From Parvularculaceae bacterium (GTDB taxonomy: Bacteria > Pseudomonadota > Alphaproteobacteria > Caulobacterales > Parvularculaceae): a stretch of 64,000 nucleotides of DNA. The translations under genes were made by a program, and so were the position numbers. The DNA lies in NCBI GenBank assembly GCA_021776475.1, contig JAJFFV010000005.1:558001-622000 (forward strand), read 5' to 3'. Below, in pieces: positions 56,403-64,000 of this stretch. The notes under the pieces were generated by a model that saw only the letters and a list, made by a program, of their open reading frames with translations, ran no database searches and was not told the origin of the DNA. How positions within the stretch are numbered: the stretch's first letter is position 1; each line of letters opens with the position of its first letter.

Positions 56403-57638
56403 TCAGGAAAATACTGGAGCCGGTGTTTTGAAGCTTATCCCACTGTGAAAAAAGGCACGCCGTACGCTCAAAAAGAGAAGGCCCATAACAATCGCCAGGC
56501 CCGCCTGGGCGCCGACATATTTTGCGAGACCTGGTAGAAACAATGGCGCCAACCAGATAAGCGCGAGGCTGATTTCCTCTCCAGGCAGCCAGCCATCTTC
56601 CATTGCTCGTTTGACGATCACGACAACCGGCAACACTAAGACAGTCATTTCATAATAATACGCATAGGGACTACATAGGAATACTGCGGAGCAGAGCACC
56701 GCTGCGCGCAAATCCCAATCTTTGACTTTGCGCCAGACGAAGCCAATGATGCTCATTGCGGCCAGCGCTGACATCAGCTGCAAACCCATAGAGATGTCGC
56801 TCGGCAAACCGGATTTATGGAATGCCGCGAACACTGTCGGCATTTTATGGATCGGATAAATACTGTTCTTAACGCCGCCGCCGACACTAATGATGCTTTG
56901 AATGAATGCCTGCCACGTCTCGGGGCCAAATGCGACAATACTCGCAACGGCAAGGAGGATCGCCGTGAAACCAGCGACCAAGAAGGCGCGCCAGCAGCCG
57001 GCTGCCAAAAACGCAATCGGCAACAGCACACCAAGTTGAGGTTTGATGGTCAAAAGGCCCGCGGCAATTCCGGCCAGCAAAGGGCGCCGATCCGGGCAGG
57101 ACGCTGCAATCGCGAGCAGTGCTGCGGTCAAAAACCCGTTCTGCCCGGTGATCACGGCGTTGAACATCACCGGCGTGGCGAACAGGACAAAGATGCCAAC
57201 TTTATTGAGTTTGCAGAACTTTGTGAGAACAAACAGGAACAAGGCCATTGTTCCGCCGGACCACAGAAAATAGCCGGGCAGGAAGGGCAGGAAAGCCAGA
57301 GGCAGAATGAAGAAATAATAGGTAGGCGGATATTGCCAGGTGAGGCCAAACCGCTCTCGTGGCATGGCATTTTCCAGAAGGTAGGCCTCGAAATTTTTCA
57401 TCTGATAAATGTCTGCAGCAAAGCCGTCCAACACTGCGCGCGCAGCGCCCCAAAAGGCGACAAAATCGCCGCCCACTGGTGGACCAGCCTGCAGGTTCAT
57501 GTTCTCCGCAGTGAAAAGAGCCTGCGCGTACACGCCGTAGCTCATGGCAACAAGGATCGCGCAGATGATGATGGCACGTTCGGGTGTTACAACCAGCGTG
57601 CCTTTTATGGCGGGGATATCTTTTAGCCGTGAATACAT
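56403..57638 (-). CDS. GT-C glycosyltransferase family 87 (DUF2029) membrane protein
   Basis: 411 residues with about ten helices. DUF2029/GT87 features: GGDFVAFWGAARAVLDGFAA, DIYQMKNFEAYLLENAM, WQYPPTYYFFILPLAFLPF and AAGLLTIKPQLGVLLPIAFL; the Asp in GGDF is the usual catalytic candidate. Such enzymes use polyprenyl-phosphate sugars at the outer face. The divergent GtrB-like gene could make its donor. Substrate unknown. Confidence 0.85.
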   Translation of the reverse strand: MYSRLKDIPAIKGTLVVTPERAIIICAILVAMSYGVYAQALFTAENMNLQAGPPVGGDFVAFWGAARAVLDGFAADIYQMKNFEAYLLENAMPRERFGLTWQYPPTYYFFILPLAFLPFLPGYFLWSGGTMALFLFVLTKFCKLNKVGIFVLFATPVMFNAVITGQNGFLTAALLAIAASCPDRRPLLAGIAAGLLTIKPQLGVLLPIAFLAAGCWRAFLVAGFTAILLAVASIVAFGPETWQAFIQSIISVGGGVKNSIYPIHKMPTVFAAFHKSGLPSDISMGLQLMSALAAMSIIGFVWRKVKDWDLRAAVLCSAVFLCSPYAYYYEMTVLVLPVVVIVKRAMEDGWLPGEEISLALIWLAPLFLPGLAKYVGAQAGLAIVMGLLFLSVRRAFFHSGISFKTPAPVFS

Positions 57639-57736
57639 CGTTAGGGTTTCTAGGACAGTATGGTGAACAAAGACTTATGAAACCGCCAATTCTGACTCAG
57701 TAGAGCAAACGAGGCGTTAAGAAACTGGTAAGTATA

Positions 57737-58798
57737 ATGACCAAAGTAACTACCACTCTCTCAGCAAGAATGGATGCGCGTCCACAGCTCCTCTCGATAG
57801 TGTGCCCGGCATACAACGAAGAGGAAGTGCTTGCGTTATTTCATCGGCGCGTCCGCAAGGCGATGGTGGATATCGGTCAACCTTTTGAAGTTGTCTTTAT
57901 CAACGATGGCAGCACGGATCAAACCTTGCTCCTTATGCAGCAGTTGCGGGAGCGCCATCCCAACACCACGATCGTTGATCTTAGCCGTAATTTCGGCAAG
58001 GAGATTGCGTTGACCGCAGGGCTTGATGCCGCAAAAGGTGACGCCGTTATCGTTATCGATGCTGATCTGCAGGATCCGCCGGAACTGATTGGTGAGCTGA
58101 TCAAGGGCTGGCATGAAGGTTATGACGTTGTTTATGCGCAGCGTGCTGTACGGCATGGTGAAAGCTGGTTGAAAAAAAAGTCCGCTGCCGCTTTTTATCG
58201 GGTAATGCGGAATATCGGTTCTGTCCCACTGCCTGAAAACACCGGCGATTTTCGTTTGATGAGCCGCAAGGTTGTTGACGCGGTCTGTCTATTGCGCGAG
58301 CGTCACCGCTTCATGAAAGGTGTCTTTGCCTGGGTCGGTTTTCCCTCAAAATCTGTCAAATATGAGCGGGACCCACGTGCAGCCGGAAAAACAAAATGGA
58401 ATTACTGGAAGCTTTGGAACTTGTCGATTGAAGGCATCACCTCCTTTACCATCGCACCGTTGAAATTCTCTTCCTATCTCGGCTTCGCCACGGCAACGTT
58501 CGCAATACTCGCCGGTATTTTCTACATGGCCAAGGCGTTGATTTATGGCGATCCTGTTGCCGGCTTCCCGACTTTGATCACTGTCATGCTGTTTCTCGGC
58601 GGCGTACAGCTGGCCGTTTTGGGCGTTATGGGGGAGTATCTAGGTCGCATTTTCAATGAAACCAAAGCCCGCCCGCTGTATTTCGCCAACTTGGTCATAC
58701 AGTCAGAAATATCGGCCTTGGGTCCCGCCAGCGCTTCGAGAAGTGAGACACAGGTCGCGCGACCAGAAGGCCGCGCCATACCGGCTCAGCTTCGCTAA
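57737..58798 (+). CDS. GtrB/ArnC-like polyprenyl-phosphate glycosyltransferase (GT2)
   Basis: 353 residues. The GT2 core: LSIVCPAYNEEEVLALFHRR, VVFINDGSTDQTLLLMQQLR, VDLSRNFGKEIALTAGLDAA, VIDADLQDPPELIGELIKGW, VYAQRAVRHGESWLKK and TGDFRLMSRKVVDAV. Two C-terminal helices (about 240-320) end with VMGEYLGRIFNETKARPLYF, typical of enzymes that load sugars on undecaprenyl phosphate. It would supply donors for the divergent GT87 protein. ATG 57737 taken; ATG 57770 possible. Confidence 0.9.
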   Translation: MTKVTTTLSARMDARPQLLSIVCPAYNEEEVLALFHRRVRKAMVDIGQPFEVVFINDGSTDQTLLLMQQLRERHPNTTIVDLSRNFGKEIALTAGLDAAKGDAVIVIDADLQDPPELIGELIKGWHEGYDVVYAQRAVRHGESWLKKKSAAAFYRVMRNIGSVPLPENTGDFRLMSRKVVDAVCLLRERHRFMKGVFAWVGFPSKSVKYERDPRAAGKTKWNYWKLWNLSIEGITSFTIAPLKFSSYLGFATATFAILAGIFYMAKALIYGDPVAGFPTLITVMLFLGGVQLAVLGVMGEYLGRIFNETKARPLYFANLVIQSEISALGPASASRSETQVARPEGRAIPAQLR

Positions 58799-58829
58799 GG
58801 TTTTCTCCGAATCGGCCTAGTCATAGAAA

Positions 58830-60290
58830 ATGACAAAGAACATTATGGAAACAGCCATCACGGCTGTGCAGGCTGGATCATCGGTACCCTTTGGCTGGGC
58901 AGTGCTCGGCTGGGGCCTGGTACTGGTTTTGGCTGTGCTTTTCTTTCGGCACCGCAAAGAACTGCAAAAGAAAACTGATGCGATCCAGAAAGCTGACCTT
59001 GAGGCTGCCAGGACAACAGCGCGGCTTGAAGAACTTGATGGACTGCAAGATGCGCTGAATTTTGAGCGCGAGAAAAATGCTGACCTTGAAAAAAAGCAAG
59101 TCGAGCTTTCAACGCAACTTCGAGAGCGGGAGCGTTCGCTGACAGAGATGCGCACGCGATTTGAAAACGATTTTCAGGCGATTGCATCCAGACTGTTGGG
59201 GTCAGCCCACGAAACATTTCTTGAACGCGCCAACGAGACTTTCGAAAAACATCAACTGGCGGCACACTCAAGTTTTGAGAGCCGCCAGAAAGAGGTTGAT
59301 AACCTGATTAAGCCTATGCGTGATACATTGACCCTTTATGAGCAAGGCTTGCGCGAGATGCGTGACCAGCAAAAGAAAGCACAAGGAGAGCTGACCGGTC
59401 AGATAGAAGTACTGGCAAAATCAGCGGGCGGTGTCCAAGCTGAGGCGGCCAAATTATCAACCGCCTTAAGATCCGGTCCCAAGACGCGGGGGCGCTGGGG
59501 GGAAGAACAATTGCGCAACGTCGTCGAGATGACCGGGCTGTCCTCTTATTGCGATTTTACTCAACAAAAATCCGTACAGGATGGTGATAAACTAAAGCAG
59601 CCTGATATGGTCGTCCGGTTGCCTGGCAACCGGGTTATTGCCGTAGATTCCAAGGTCTCTCTCAATGCCTATCTGGACGCAGTTGAACAGACTGATGACG
59701 CAAGCAGGCAGGTTTTGTTTACAAAACACGGTGAGGAAATCTGGAACCATGTGCGTTTGCTTGCGTCTAAGGACTATGCCGGTGCCCTGCGTAAGGCGAA
59801 CTCGCTTGATTTTGTGGTCATGTTTATCCCGGGCGAGAACTTTTTTGCAGCGGCGCTTGAAGCACGCCCTGCGCTTTTCCAGGACGCTTTCGACAGGGGC
59901 ATTTTAATGGCGACGCCGACCACGCTGATTGCGATCCTCAAATCGATTGCGTATGGCTGGCGCCAGGAAAAGGCGTCGGAGAATGCGCATGAGGTTGCTG
60001 ATCTGGCACAAGATCTTTATACGTCGCTACGCCTTATGGGCAACAATCTGGCGACGCTCGGAAAATCACTGGATTCAACCGTCAAAAATTACAATAAAAC
60101 GCTCGGCAGTATTGAAGGCAACGTTATGCCAAAAGCACGGAAGTTCGCAGACTATGAGATGCCGGGCACGGAAGAAGTATTGGCAATTCTTGAGCCCATC
60201 GAAACCGATACACGCGAAGTGCGTACCGATCGTGATATGATCCTGAAAAATGCACAAAGGGAGCAGCGTGTGCTCCCTTTGGCAAAATAA
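58830..60290 (+). CDS. rmuC: DNA recombination protein RmuC
   Basis: 486 residues: an N-terminal helix (about 17-37), a coiled coil to about 200, and the nuclease-like RmuC domain. Conserved parts are LRSGPKTRGRWGEEQLRNVV, MVVRLPGNRVIAVDSKVSLN, FVVMFIPGENFFAAALEARP and ILMATPTTLIAILKSIAYGW. RmuC limits inversion at short repeats in E. coli and has a restriction-endonuclease-like fold. Convergent with a second, divergent RmuC-family gene. Confidence 0.93.
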   Translation: MTKNIMETAITAVQAGSSVPFGWAVLGWGLVLVLAVLFFRHRKELQKKTDAIQKADLEAARTTARLEELDGLQDALNFEREKNADLEKKQVELSTQLRERERSLTEMRTRFENDFQAIASRLLGSAHETFLERANETFEKHQLAAHSSFESRQKEVDNLIKPMRDTLTLYEQGLREMRDQQKKAQGELTGQIEVLAKSAGGVQAEAAKLSTALRSGPKTRGRWGEEQLRNVVEMTGLSSYCDFTQQKSVQDGDKLKQPDMVVRLPGNRVIAVDSKVSLNAYLDAVEQTDDASRQVLFTKHGEEIWNHVRLLASKDYAGALRKANSLDFVVMFIPGENFFAAALEARPALFQDAFDRGILMATPTTLIAILKSIAYGWRQEKASENAHEVADLAQDLYTSLRLMGNNLATLGKSLDSTVKNYNKTLGSIEGNVMPKARKFADYEMPGTEEVLAILEPIETDTREVRTDRDMILKNAQREQRVLPLAK

Positions 60291-60308
60291 ACTGAACCGG
60301 TATTCTGC

Positions 60309-62435
60309 TTAGCGCAAATTATCAGGCCGGGCGTTTTTATCATCATATAGAGATGGCGATTGAGGTTCGCGGCGCTCTCGGTCACGGTTTTCGTCTGCCG
60401 GAGTGCCCGGCCACTCAGGCTTATTGTCGTAGAGTTGATCCATCAGCGTGTTGTGTGGTGGCGCTGTGCCTTGGCCTTGCTGCGGCGTGCCACGTGACAT
60501 GACCTTATTTGTAGCGTCGAGAAGGGAACGTAACTCTGATTGCGTTTTTTCAAAATTCTGCGCCAGAAGGCTCGCCCGTGAGCGCAACGATTCCATTTCA
60601 GACATGACCTCTTGCGTCTCGCGTTTCACCGTTTCGGCACTCTGTGTGCCGCGATTATCGCGCAAGACGCCGCGAAGAGTTTGCAAAGTTCCCATCAACG
60701 TAGATGGTGAAACGATCCACACGCGCGCGCGGAAACTGTCTCTTACAAGATCAGGGAACCGAGCATGCAAGGTAGTATAAATGGATTCCGTTGGCAGGAA
60801 TAGAAGCGCTGAATCAGCTGTCTCACCCGGGACGATAAAGCGCTCTGCTACGTCGATAATATGTCTCAGGACGGAGCGCCGGAATGCATCTTCGGCCGCC
60901 TTGGCTTGCGGCGTGCCTCGAGCGACATCTTCACGACCCGGTAGCGCACTGAAGGCATCCAACGGGAATTTTGTGTCGATGACAATTGCTCCCGGGGGAT
61001 GCGGCAGACGGATCAGACAGTCGGCGCGATTGTTGTTAGACAACAGCGCCTTGAATTCATAGTCACCAGGCGACAGACTTGACCGGATGACGTCGCTCAG
61101 CTGTACATCCGCCATAACGTCCTGGTGGGCGCGGTCGATTAATGACTGTTCAAGCTTGCTAAGCTTGTCATCAAACGAGTCAAATCTTTCGCCAATATTC
61201 CTTACCTCTCCATAAACATGAGAGACGCTATCCAGTCGATCATCCAGAATTTGTGTAATAGCCCTGATGCGCTGTCCCTGGTTATCGAGGGTAGATTGCA
61301 GGGTAGTGATCTTGTTTGTAACTTCGGGGGTCAGCTTTGCTATAGGTTGGATTGATTCGTGTTGGCTCTGACGCGTGGTTTCGGCAAGGTTTTCAATCTT
61401 GCGATCAAGCGCATTAATGATCAAATCAAGGCGGTTGTTATTTTCCGCTTTCAGTGCACTGATCTGGCGCGTCATCTCGTCACGCAAATCGCCAATATGT
61501 GCGGCCTGATGTTGCTCCAGCTTTTCCATATCTTCACGCAGTACAGTGGGCGCAATGTAGGGGCGCGCTCGCGCAGTATCTGGGTCAGTCTCCTGAAAGT
61601 TTCCCGTGTCATCGTCTGAGATCCCGGAGAAAGCTATCGGCGTGCGCGGCGTCGATGCAAATGCATACCGAACTTTGGCATCTTCTTGCTCAGTTTCTTC
61701 CGGCACCGGTTGTTTGGAATATGCGTTCTCATTCGCAACAGCTTCGTCTAGATCGTCTTCCGGCAAATCCGAAGACACGCTGTCATCGTCAAGCGGATCT
61801 TCTTCGAGGTCTTGTTGTTCTGCCCGATTTTGAAGCCGGATCACATTCTCATTGTCGTCAAAGACCGTCTGCAAGTCTTCCGGCAGCACCTCTTCTTCAT
61901 CTGGATGGTCTACGATATCTTGAACAGCATGGTCCTCAATTGAGGCCTGAGTTTCAGGTAGTTCCGATGTCGCTGATGAAAAAGCAAATGCTGGTTCGGG
62001 CTCTTCGATACCGACGTTGTCCTCATCGTCGTCATCCATGATTGTGCGCTGAAGATCTTCGTCTTGTTCTGTGACAATTTCGATTTCTTCGTCATGGACC
62101 GCAAATTGATCCTCAAAAAGCGGGTTTTCGACGGTGTCACTATCGCCATCGGCAGAATTGCGAATGTTGCGACGGATCATCCCCAACATAATCAGAGCGA
62201 CTATGATGACCACAGCGATAGCTATCCAAACACCGATATTGATGCCGCCATCTCCCGCGCCGCCCGCCTGGGCAGCATTCAACGCTTCAGCAACTTGACG
62301 CTCGCCCTGCTGACGCAATTCATCAATTTCATTCTCGATACGAGATTGTGCTACAGAAATTATCTGACGCAGCACGCCAAGCGCCTCTCTCGGAACTTGG
62401 GCTATGTTGTCCCGACCATACTCAAAATACGACAT
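60309..62435 (-). CDS. Second RmuC-family protein with membrane anchor and long acidic insert
   Basis: 708 residues. A helical opening, then a transmembrane segment (about residues 66-87), a very acidic low-complexity region (about 95-280; for example DEEIEIVTEQDEDLQRTIMD), a coiled coil, and an RmuC domain (about 430-640): DCLIRLPHPPGAIVIDTKFP, FRRSVLRHIIDVAERFIVPG, SALLFLPTESIYTTLHARFP and RVWIVSPSTLMGTLQTLRGV. The core clearly matches RmuC but differs from the neighbour, and a proline-rich polar tail ends it. ATG 62435 chosen over GTG 62444; neither has a strong ribosome site. Divergent from def. Confidence 0.85.
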   Translation of the reverse strand: MSYFEYGRDNIAQVPREALGVLRQIISVAQSRIENEIDELRQQGERQVAEALNAAQAGGAGDGGINIGVWIAIAVVIIVALIMLGMIRRNIRNSADGDSDTVENPLFEDQFAVHDEEIEIVTEQDEDLQRTIMDDDDEDNVGIEEPEPAFAFSSATSELPETQASIEDHAVQDIVDHPDEEEVLPEDLQTVFDDNENVIRLQNRAEQQDLEEDPLDDDSVSSDLPEDDLDEAVANENAYSKQPVPEETEQEDAKVRYAFASTPRTPIAFSGISDDDTGNFQETDPDTARARPYIAPTVLREDMEKLEQHQAAHIGDLRDEMTRQISALKAENNNRLDLIINALDRKIENLAETTRQSQHESIQPIAKLTPEVTNKITTLQSTLDNQGQRIRAITQILDDRLDSVSHVYGEVRNIGERFDSFDDKLSKLEQSLIDRAHQDVMADVQLSDVIRSSLSPGDYEFKALLSNNNRADCLIRLPHPPGAIVIDTKFPLDAFSALPGREDVARGTPQAKAAEDAFRRSVLRHIIDVAERFIVPGETADSALLFLPTESIYTTLHARFPDLVRDSFRARVWIVSPSTLMGTLQTLRGVLRDNRGTQSAETVKRETQEVMSEMESLRSRASLLAQNFEKTQSELRSLLDATNKVMSRGTPQQGQGTAPPHNTLMDQLYDNKPEWPGTPADENRDRERREPQSPSLYDDKNARPDNLR

Positions 62436-62586
62436 GTTTACCACGCGAATGTCCAGATCCCCACTAGATCATTGTATTATTAGAACAAATTTACTCAAAA
62501 GGCGAGCATATGGTTGGCCATGGTTAAGCAGATATCATGCCACTCAACTTATTGACGAGGGACATATAGGTGCTTAGGTGATCGCT

Positions 62587-63105
62587 ATGGCCATTAGAGA
62601 AATATTGACAGCCCCTGATGAGCGATTGAGACTCGTTTCAGAGCCTGTTTTGACCGTTGATGACGAGCTGCGACGGCTCATGGATGACATGCTTGAGACG
62701 ATGTATGCGGCGCCGGGTATCGGTCTGGCGGCGATCCAGATAGGGGTCCCGAAACGGGCGATTGTCATGGACCTTTCGGGTGCCGAAGATGACCCCGACC
62801 CGCGCTACTTTGTGAATCCTGAGGTTGTAAAATCATCAGAAGAAACAACGCCTTACGAAGAGGGTTGTTTGTCGGTTCCTGAATATTACGAGGAAGTTGA
62901 ACGGCCCGTTCATTGTACAGTCAAATATCTGGATTATCACGGCAACCCACAGATTTTGGCGGCAGAAGGTCTCCTCGCGGTTTGTATTCAACATGAAATA
63001 GATCATCTGGAAGGTGTCCTTTTCGTTGATCACATTTCTCGTCTCAAACGAGAGCGAATTTTGCGAAAGCTCAAAAAAGAGCAAAAGCTTGCTGAGGTTC
63101 CCTGA
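62587..63105 (+). CDS. def: Peptide deformylase
   Basis: 172-residue metalloenzyme that removes the formyl group from new proteins. All three motifs are present: [21 protein letters not shown] (Cys94) and [10 protein letters not shown] (His136, Glu137, His140). ATG 62587 with AGGTGA upstream is preferred over GTG 62578. Next to fmt, which adds the same formyl group to the initiator tRNA. Confidence 0.97.
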   Translation: MAIREILTAPDERLRLVSEPVLTVDDELRRLMDDMLETMYAAPGIGLAAIQIGVPKRAIVMDLSGAEDDPDPRYFVNPEVVKSSEETTPYEEGCLSVPEYYEEVERPVHCTVKYLDYHGNPQILAAEGLLAVCIQHEIDHLEGVLFVDHISRLKRERILRKLKKEQKLAEVP

Positions 63106-63166
63106 ATTCCTTGCTATCTGCAAAATACACGTATCTAGGGTAGATAATCACACGGGGAGTATCGGG

Positions 63167-64000
63167 ATGCGCCTAGCATTTATGGGCACACCTCAGTTCG
63201 CAGTGCCGAGTTTGAGTGAGCTGATCGCCAATGGTCACGACGTCGCGGCGGTATACACACAACCACCGCGTCGCGCGGGGCGTGGACAGAAGCTGCAACC
63301 ATCGCCGGTCCAGCTTTTGGCTGAGGTTCACGGTCTGGAAATACGCACACCTTCGAGTTTCAGGGGCGAGGATGTACAAAGTGCCTTTGCTGATCTCTCG
63401 CTCGATGTTGCGATTGTCGTTGCGTACGGCCTCATCCTGCCGGCGGCCATTCTCAAAGCACCGCAACACGGATGTGTAAATTTACACGGCTCTCTTTTGC
63501 CGCGCTGGCGCGGTGCAGCGCCGGTCCAGCGGGCCATAATGGCGGGCGACCGCGAAACTGGCGTTCAGCTGATGCAGATGGAAAAAGGGTTGGATACCGG
63601 CGCGATACTTTTATCGGAAACTGTACCGATCACGAGTACGGATACCAGTGGCACACTGCAAGAAACGCTTTCGCACATTGGGGCGAGCTTGTTGCCACGC
63701 GCACTGGCAGCTCTTTCACGGGGCAAGCTGGAAGCGGTACCACAGCAAGAACACGGTGTGCTGTACGCTGATAAAATAGTCCCGGCGGAAGCCCGTATCG
63801 ACTGGGCCAGGCCAGTCAGGGAAGTTGATTGGCATATTCGTGGGCTCTCTCCGATTCCAGGTGCCTGGTTTGAAATTCGTGCAGCAGACGGCGAGAGAGT
63901 TCGCTGTAAGGTGCTAATGTCGTCTGTTTCCAAGAGCGCTTTCAACGGTCCGCCCGGCACGCTTGTCAGATCGGATGACAGGTTGCTGGTTACCTGTGCC
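63167..64000 (+). CDS. fmt: Methionyl-tRNA formyltransferase (3' end outside window)
   Basis: 278 codons are visible of about 310. The formyltransferase opening LAFMGTPQFAVPSLSELIA, VVAYGLILPAAIL and the catalytic loop VNLHGSLLPRWRGAAPVQRA (HGSLLP) are plain; the C-terminal tRNA-binding domain has begun. It formylates Met-tRNA for translation start. GGGGAG precedes ATG. Forms the usual def-fmt pair. Confidence 0.96.
   Translation, partial: MRLAFMGTPQFAVPSLSELIANGHDVAAVYTQPPRRAGRGQKLQPSPVQLLAEVHGLEIRTPSSFRGEDVQSAFADLSLDVAIVVAYGLILPAAILKAPQHGCVNLHGSLLPRWRGAAPVQRAIMAGDRETGVQLMQMEKGLDTGAILLSETVPITSTDTSGTLQETLSHIGASLLPRALAALSRGKLEAVPQQEHGVLYADKIVPAEARIDWARPVREVDWHIRGLSPIPGAWFEIRAADGERVRCKVLMSSVSKSAFNGPPGTLVRSDDRLLVTCA

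Noticed and set aside
56817-57626. 269-codon frame opposite the GT87 gene
   Set aside because: Composition is that of reversed membrane helices (Gln/Arg/Asn-rich); antisense shadow.

Overview
The window looks like a single chromosomal stretch of a Gram-negative alphaproteobacterium with moderate GC. The evidence is an F1 ATP synthase operon in the order atpH-atpA-atpG-atpD-atpC, a ccmC-ccmD-ccmE set, a CC0125/CC1285-type lipoprotein (a family named from Caulobacter), the rsfS-rlmH-EnvC-CtpA-YibQ-RppH row typical of that class, and a def-fmt pair. I cannot name a genus. I saw no rRNA, tRNA, CRISPR array, integrase or transposase. The codon style is uniform, so most of the window reads as core genome with small accessory inserts.

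Layout. 1-4.3 kb (minus strand): thrS followed directly by an O-antigen-ligase-like protein and a family 2 glycosyltransferase that runs off the left edge. 4.4-9 kb: two secreted proteins of unknown role, cytochrome c maturation genes ccmCDE, a rhomboid protease and a small membrane-anchored protein. 9-14.6 kb: a TetR-headed operon with two paralogous PlsC-type acyltransferases and an LplT-like transporter, then a methyltransferase and the sulfolipid enzyme SqdB. 14.9-21.3 kb: a DUF4174 protein with an acidic tail, a WcaJ-type sugar-phosphate transferase, an MBOAT/SGNH O-acylation pair and CysQ. 21.3-26.8 kb: a polytopic membrane protein, QueG, a DUF1272 protein, an SLC13-type anion transporter and a lipoprotein. 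26.8-32 kb (minus): pckA, an NRAMP-fold transporter and pxpA-pxpB-pxpC in one tight row. 32.5-37 kb: UDP-glucose dehydrogenase, ergothioneine genes egtB-egtD and a UDP-glucuronate 4-epimerase-like enzyme. 37.2-45.4 kb: nadD, rsfS, rlmH, an EnvC-like amidase activator, CtpA, an Aas-like acyl-ACP synthetase on the other strand, YibQ-like and rppH. 45.4-50.8 kb: the ATP synthase operon with an extra lipoprotein gene between atpD and atpC. 51-58.8 kb: a MarR/CPBP-protease pair, a DUF2785 lipoprotein, a metallo-beta-lactamase-fold lipoprotein, a PQQ-type sugar dehydrogenase and two sugar transferases. 58.8-64 kb: two convergent RmuC-family genes, then def and a partial fmt.

Themes. Several loci serve the cell surface: polysaccharide initiation, precursor synthesis, O-acylation and ligation are scattered rather than clustered. 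Membrane lipid acyl recycling and sulfolipid synthesis sit together. The most unusual items are the NRAMP-fold protein that has lost the usual metal-binding residues and sits with oxoprolinase genes behind pckA, the lipoprotein gene inside the ATP synthase operon, the pair of dissimilar RmuC proteins, the split Aas/LplT-like set with a possible Trp/Arg-rich leader peptide, and a MarR operator that appears to coincide with its own promoter.
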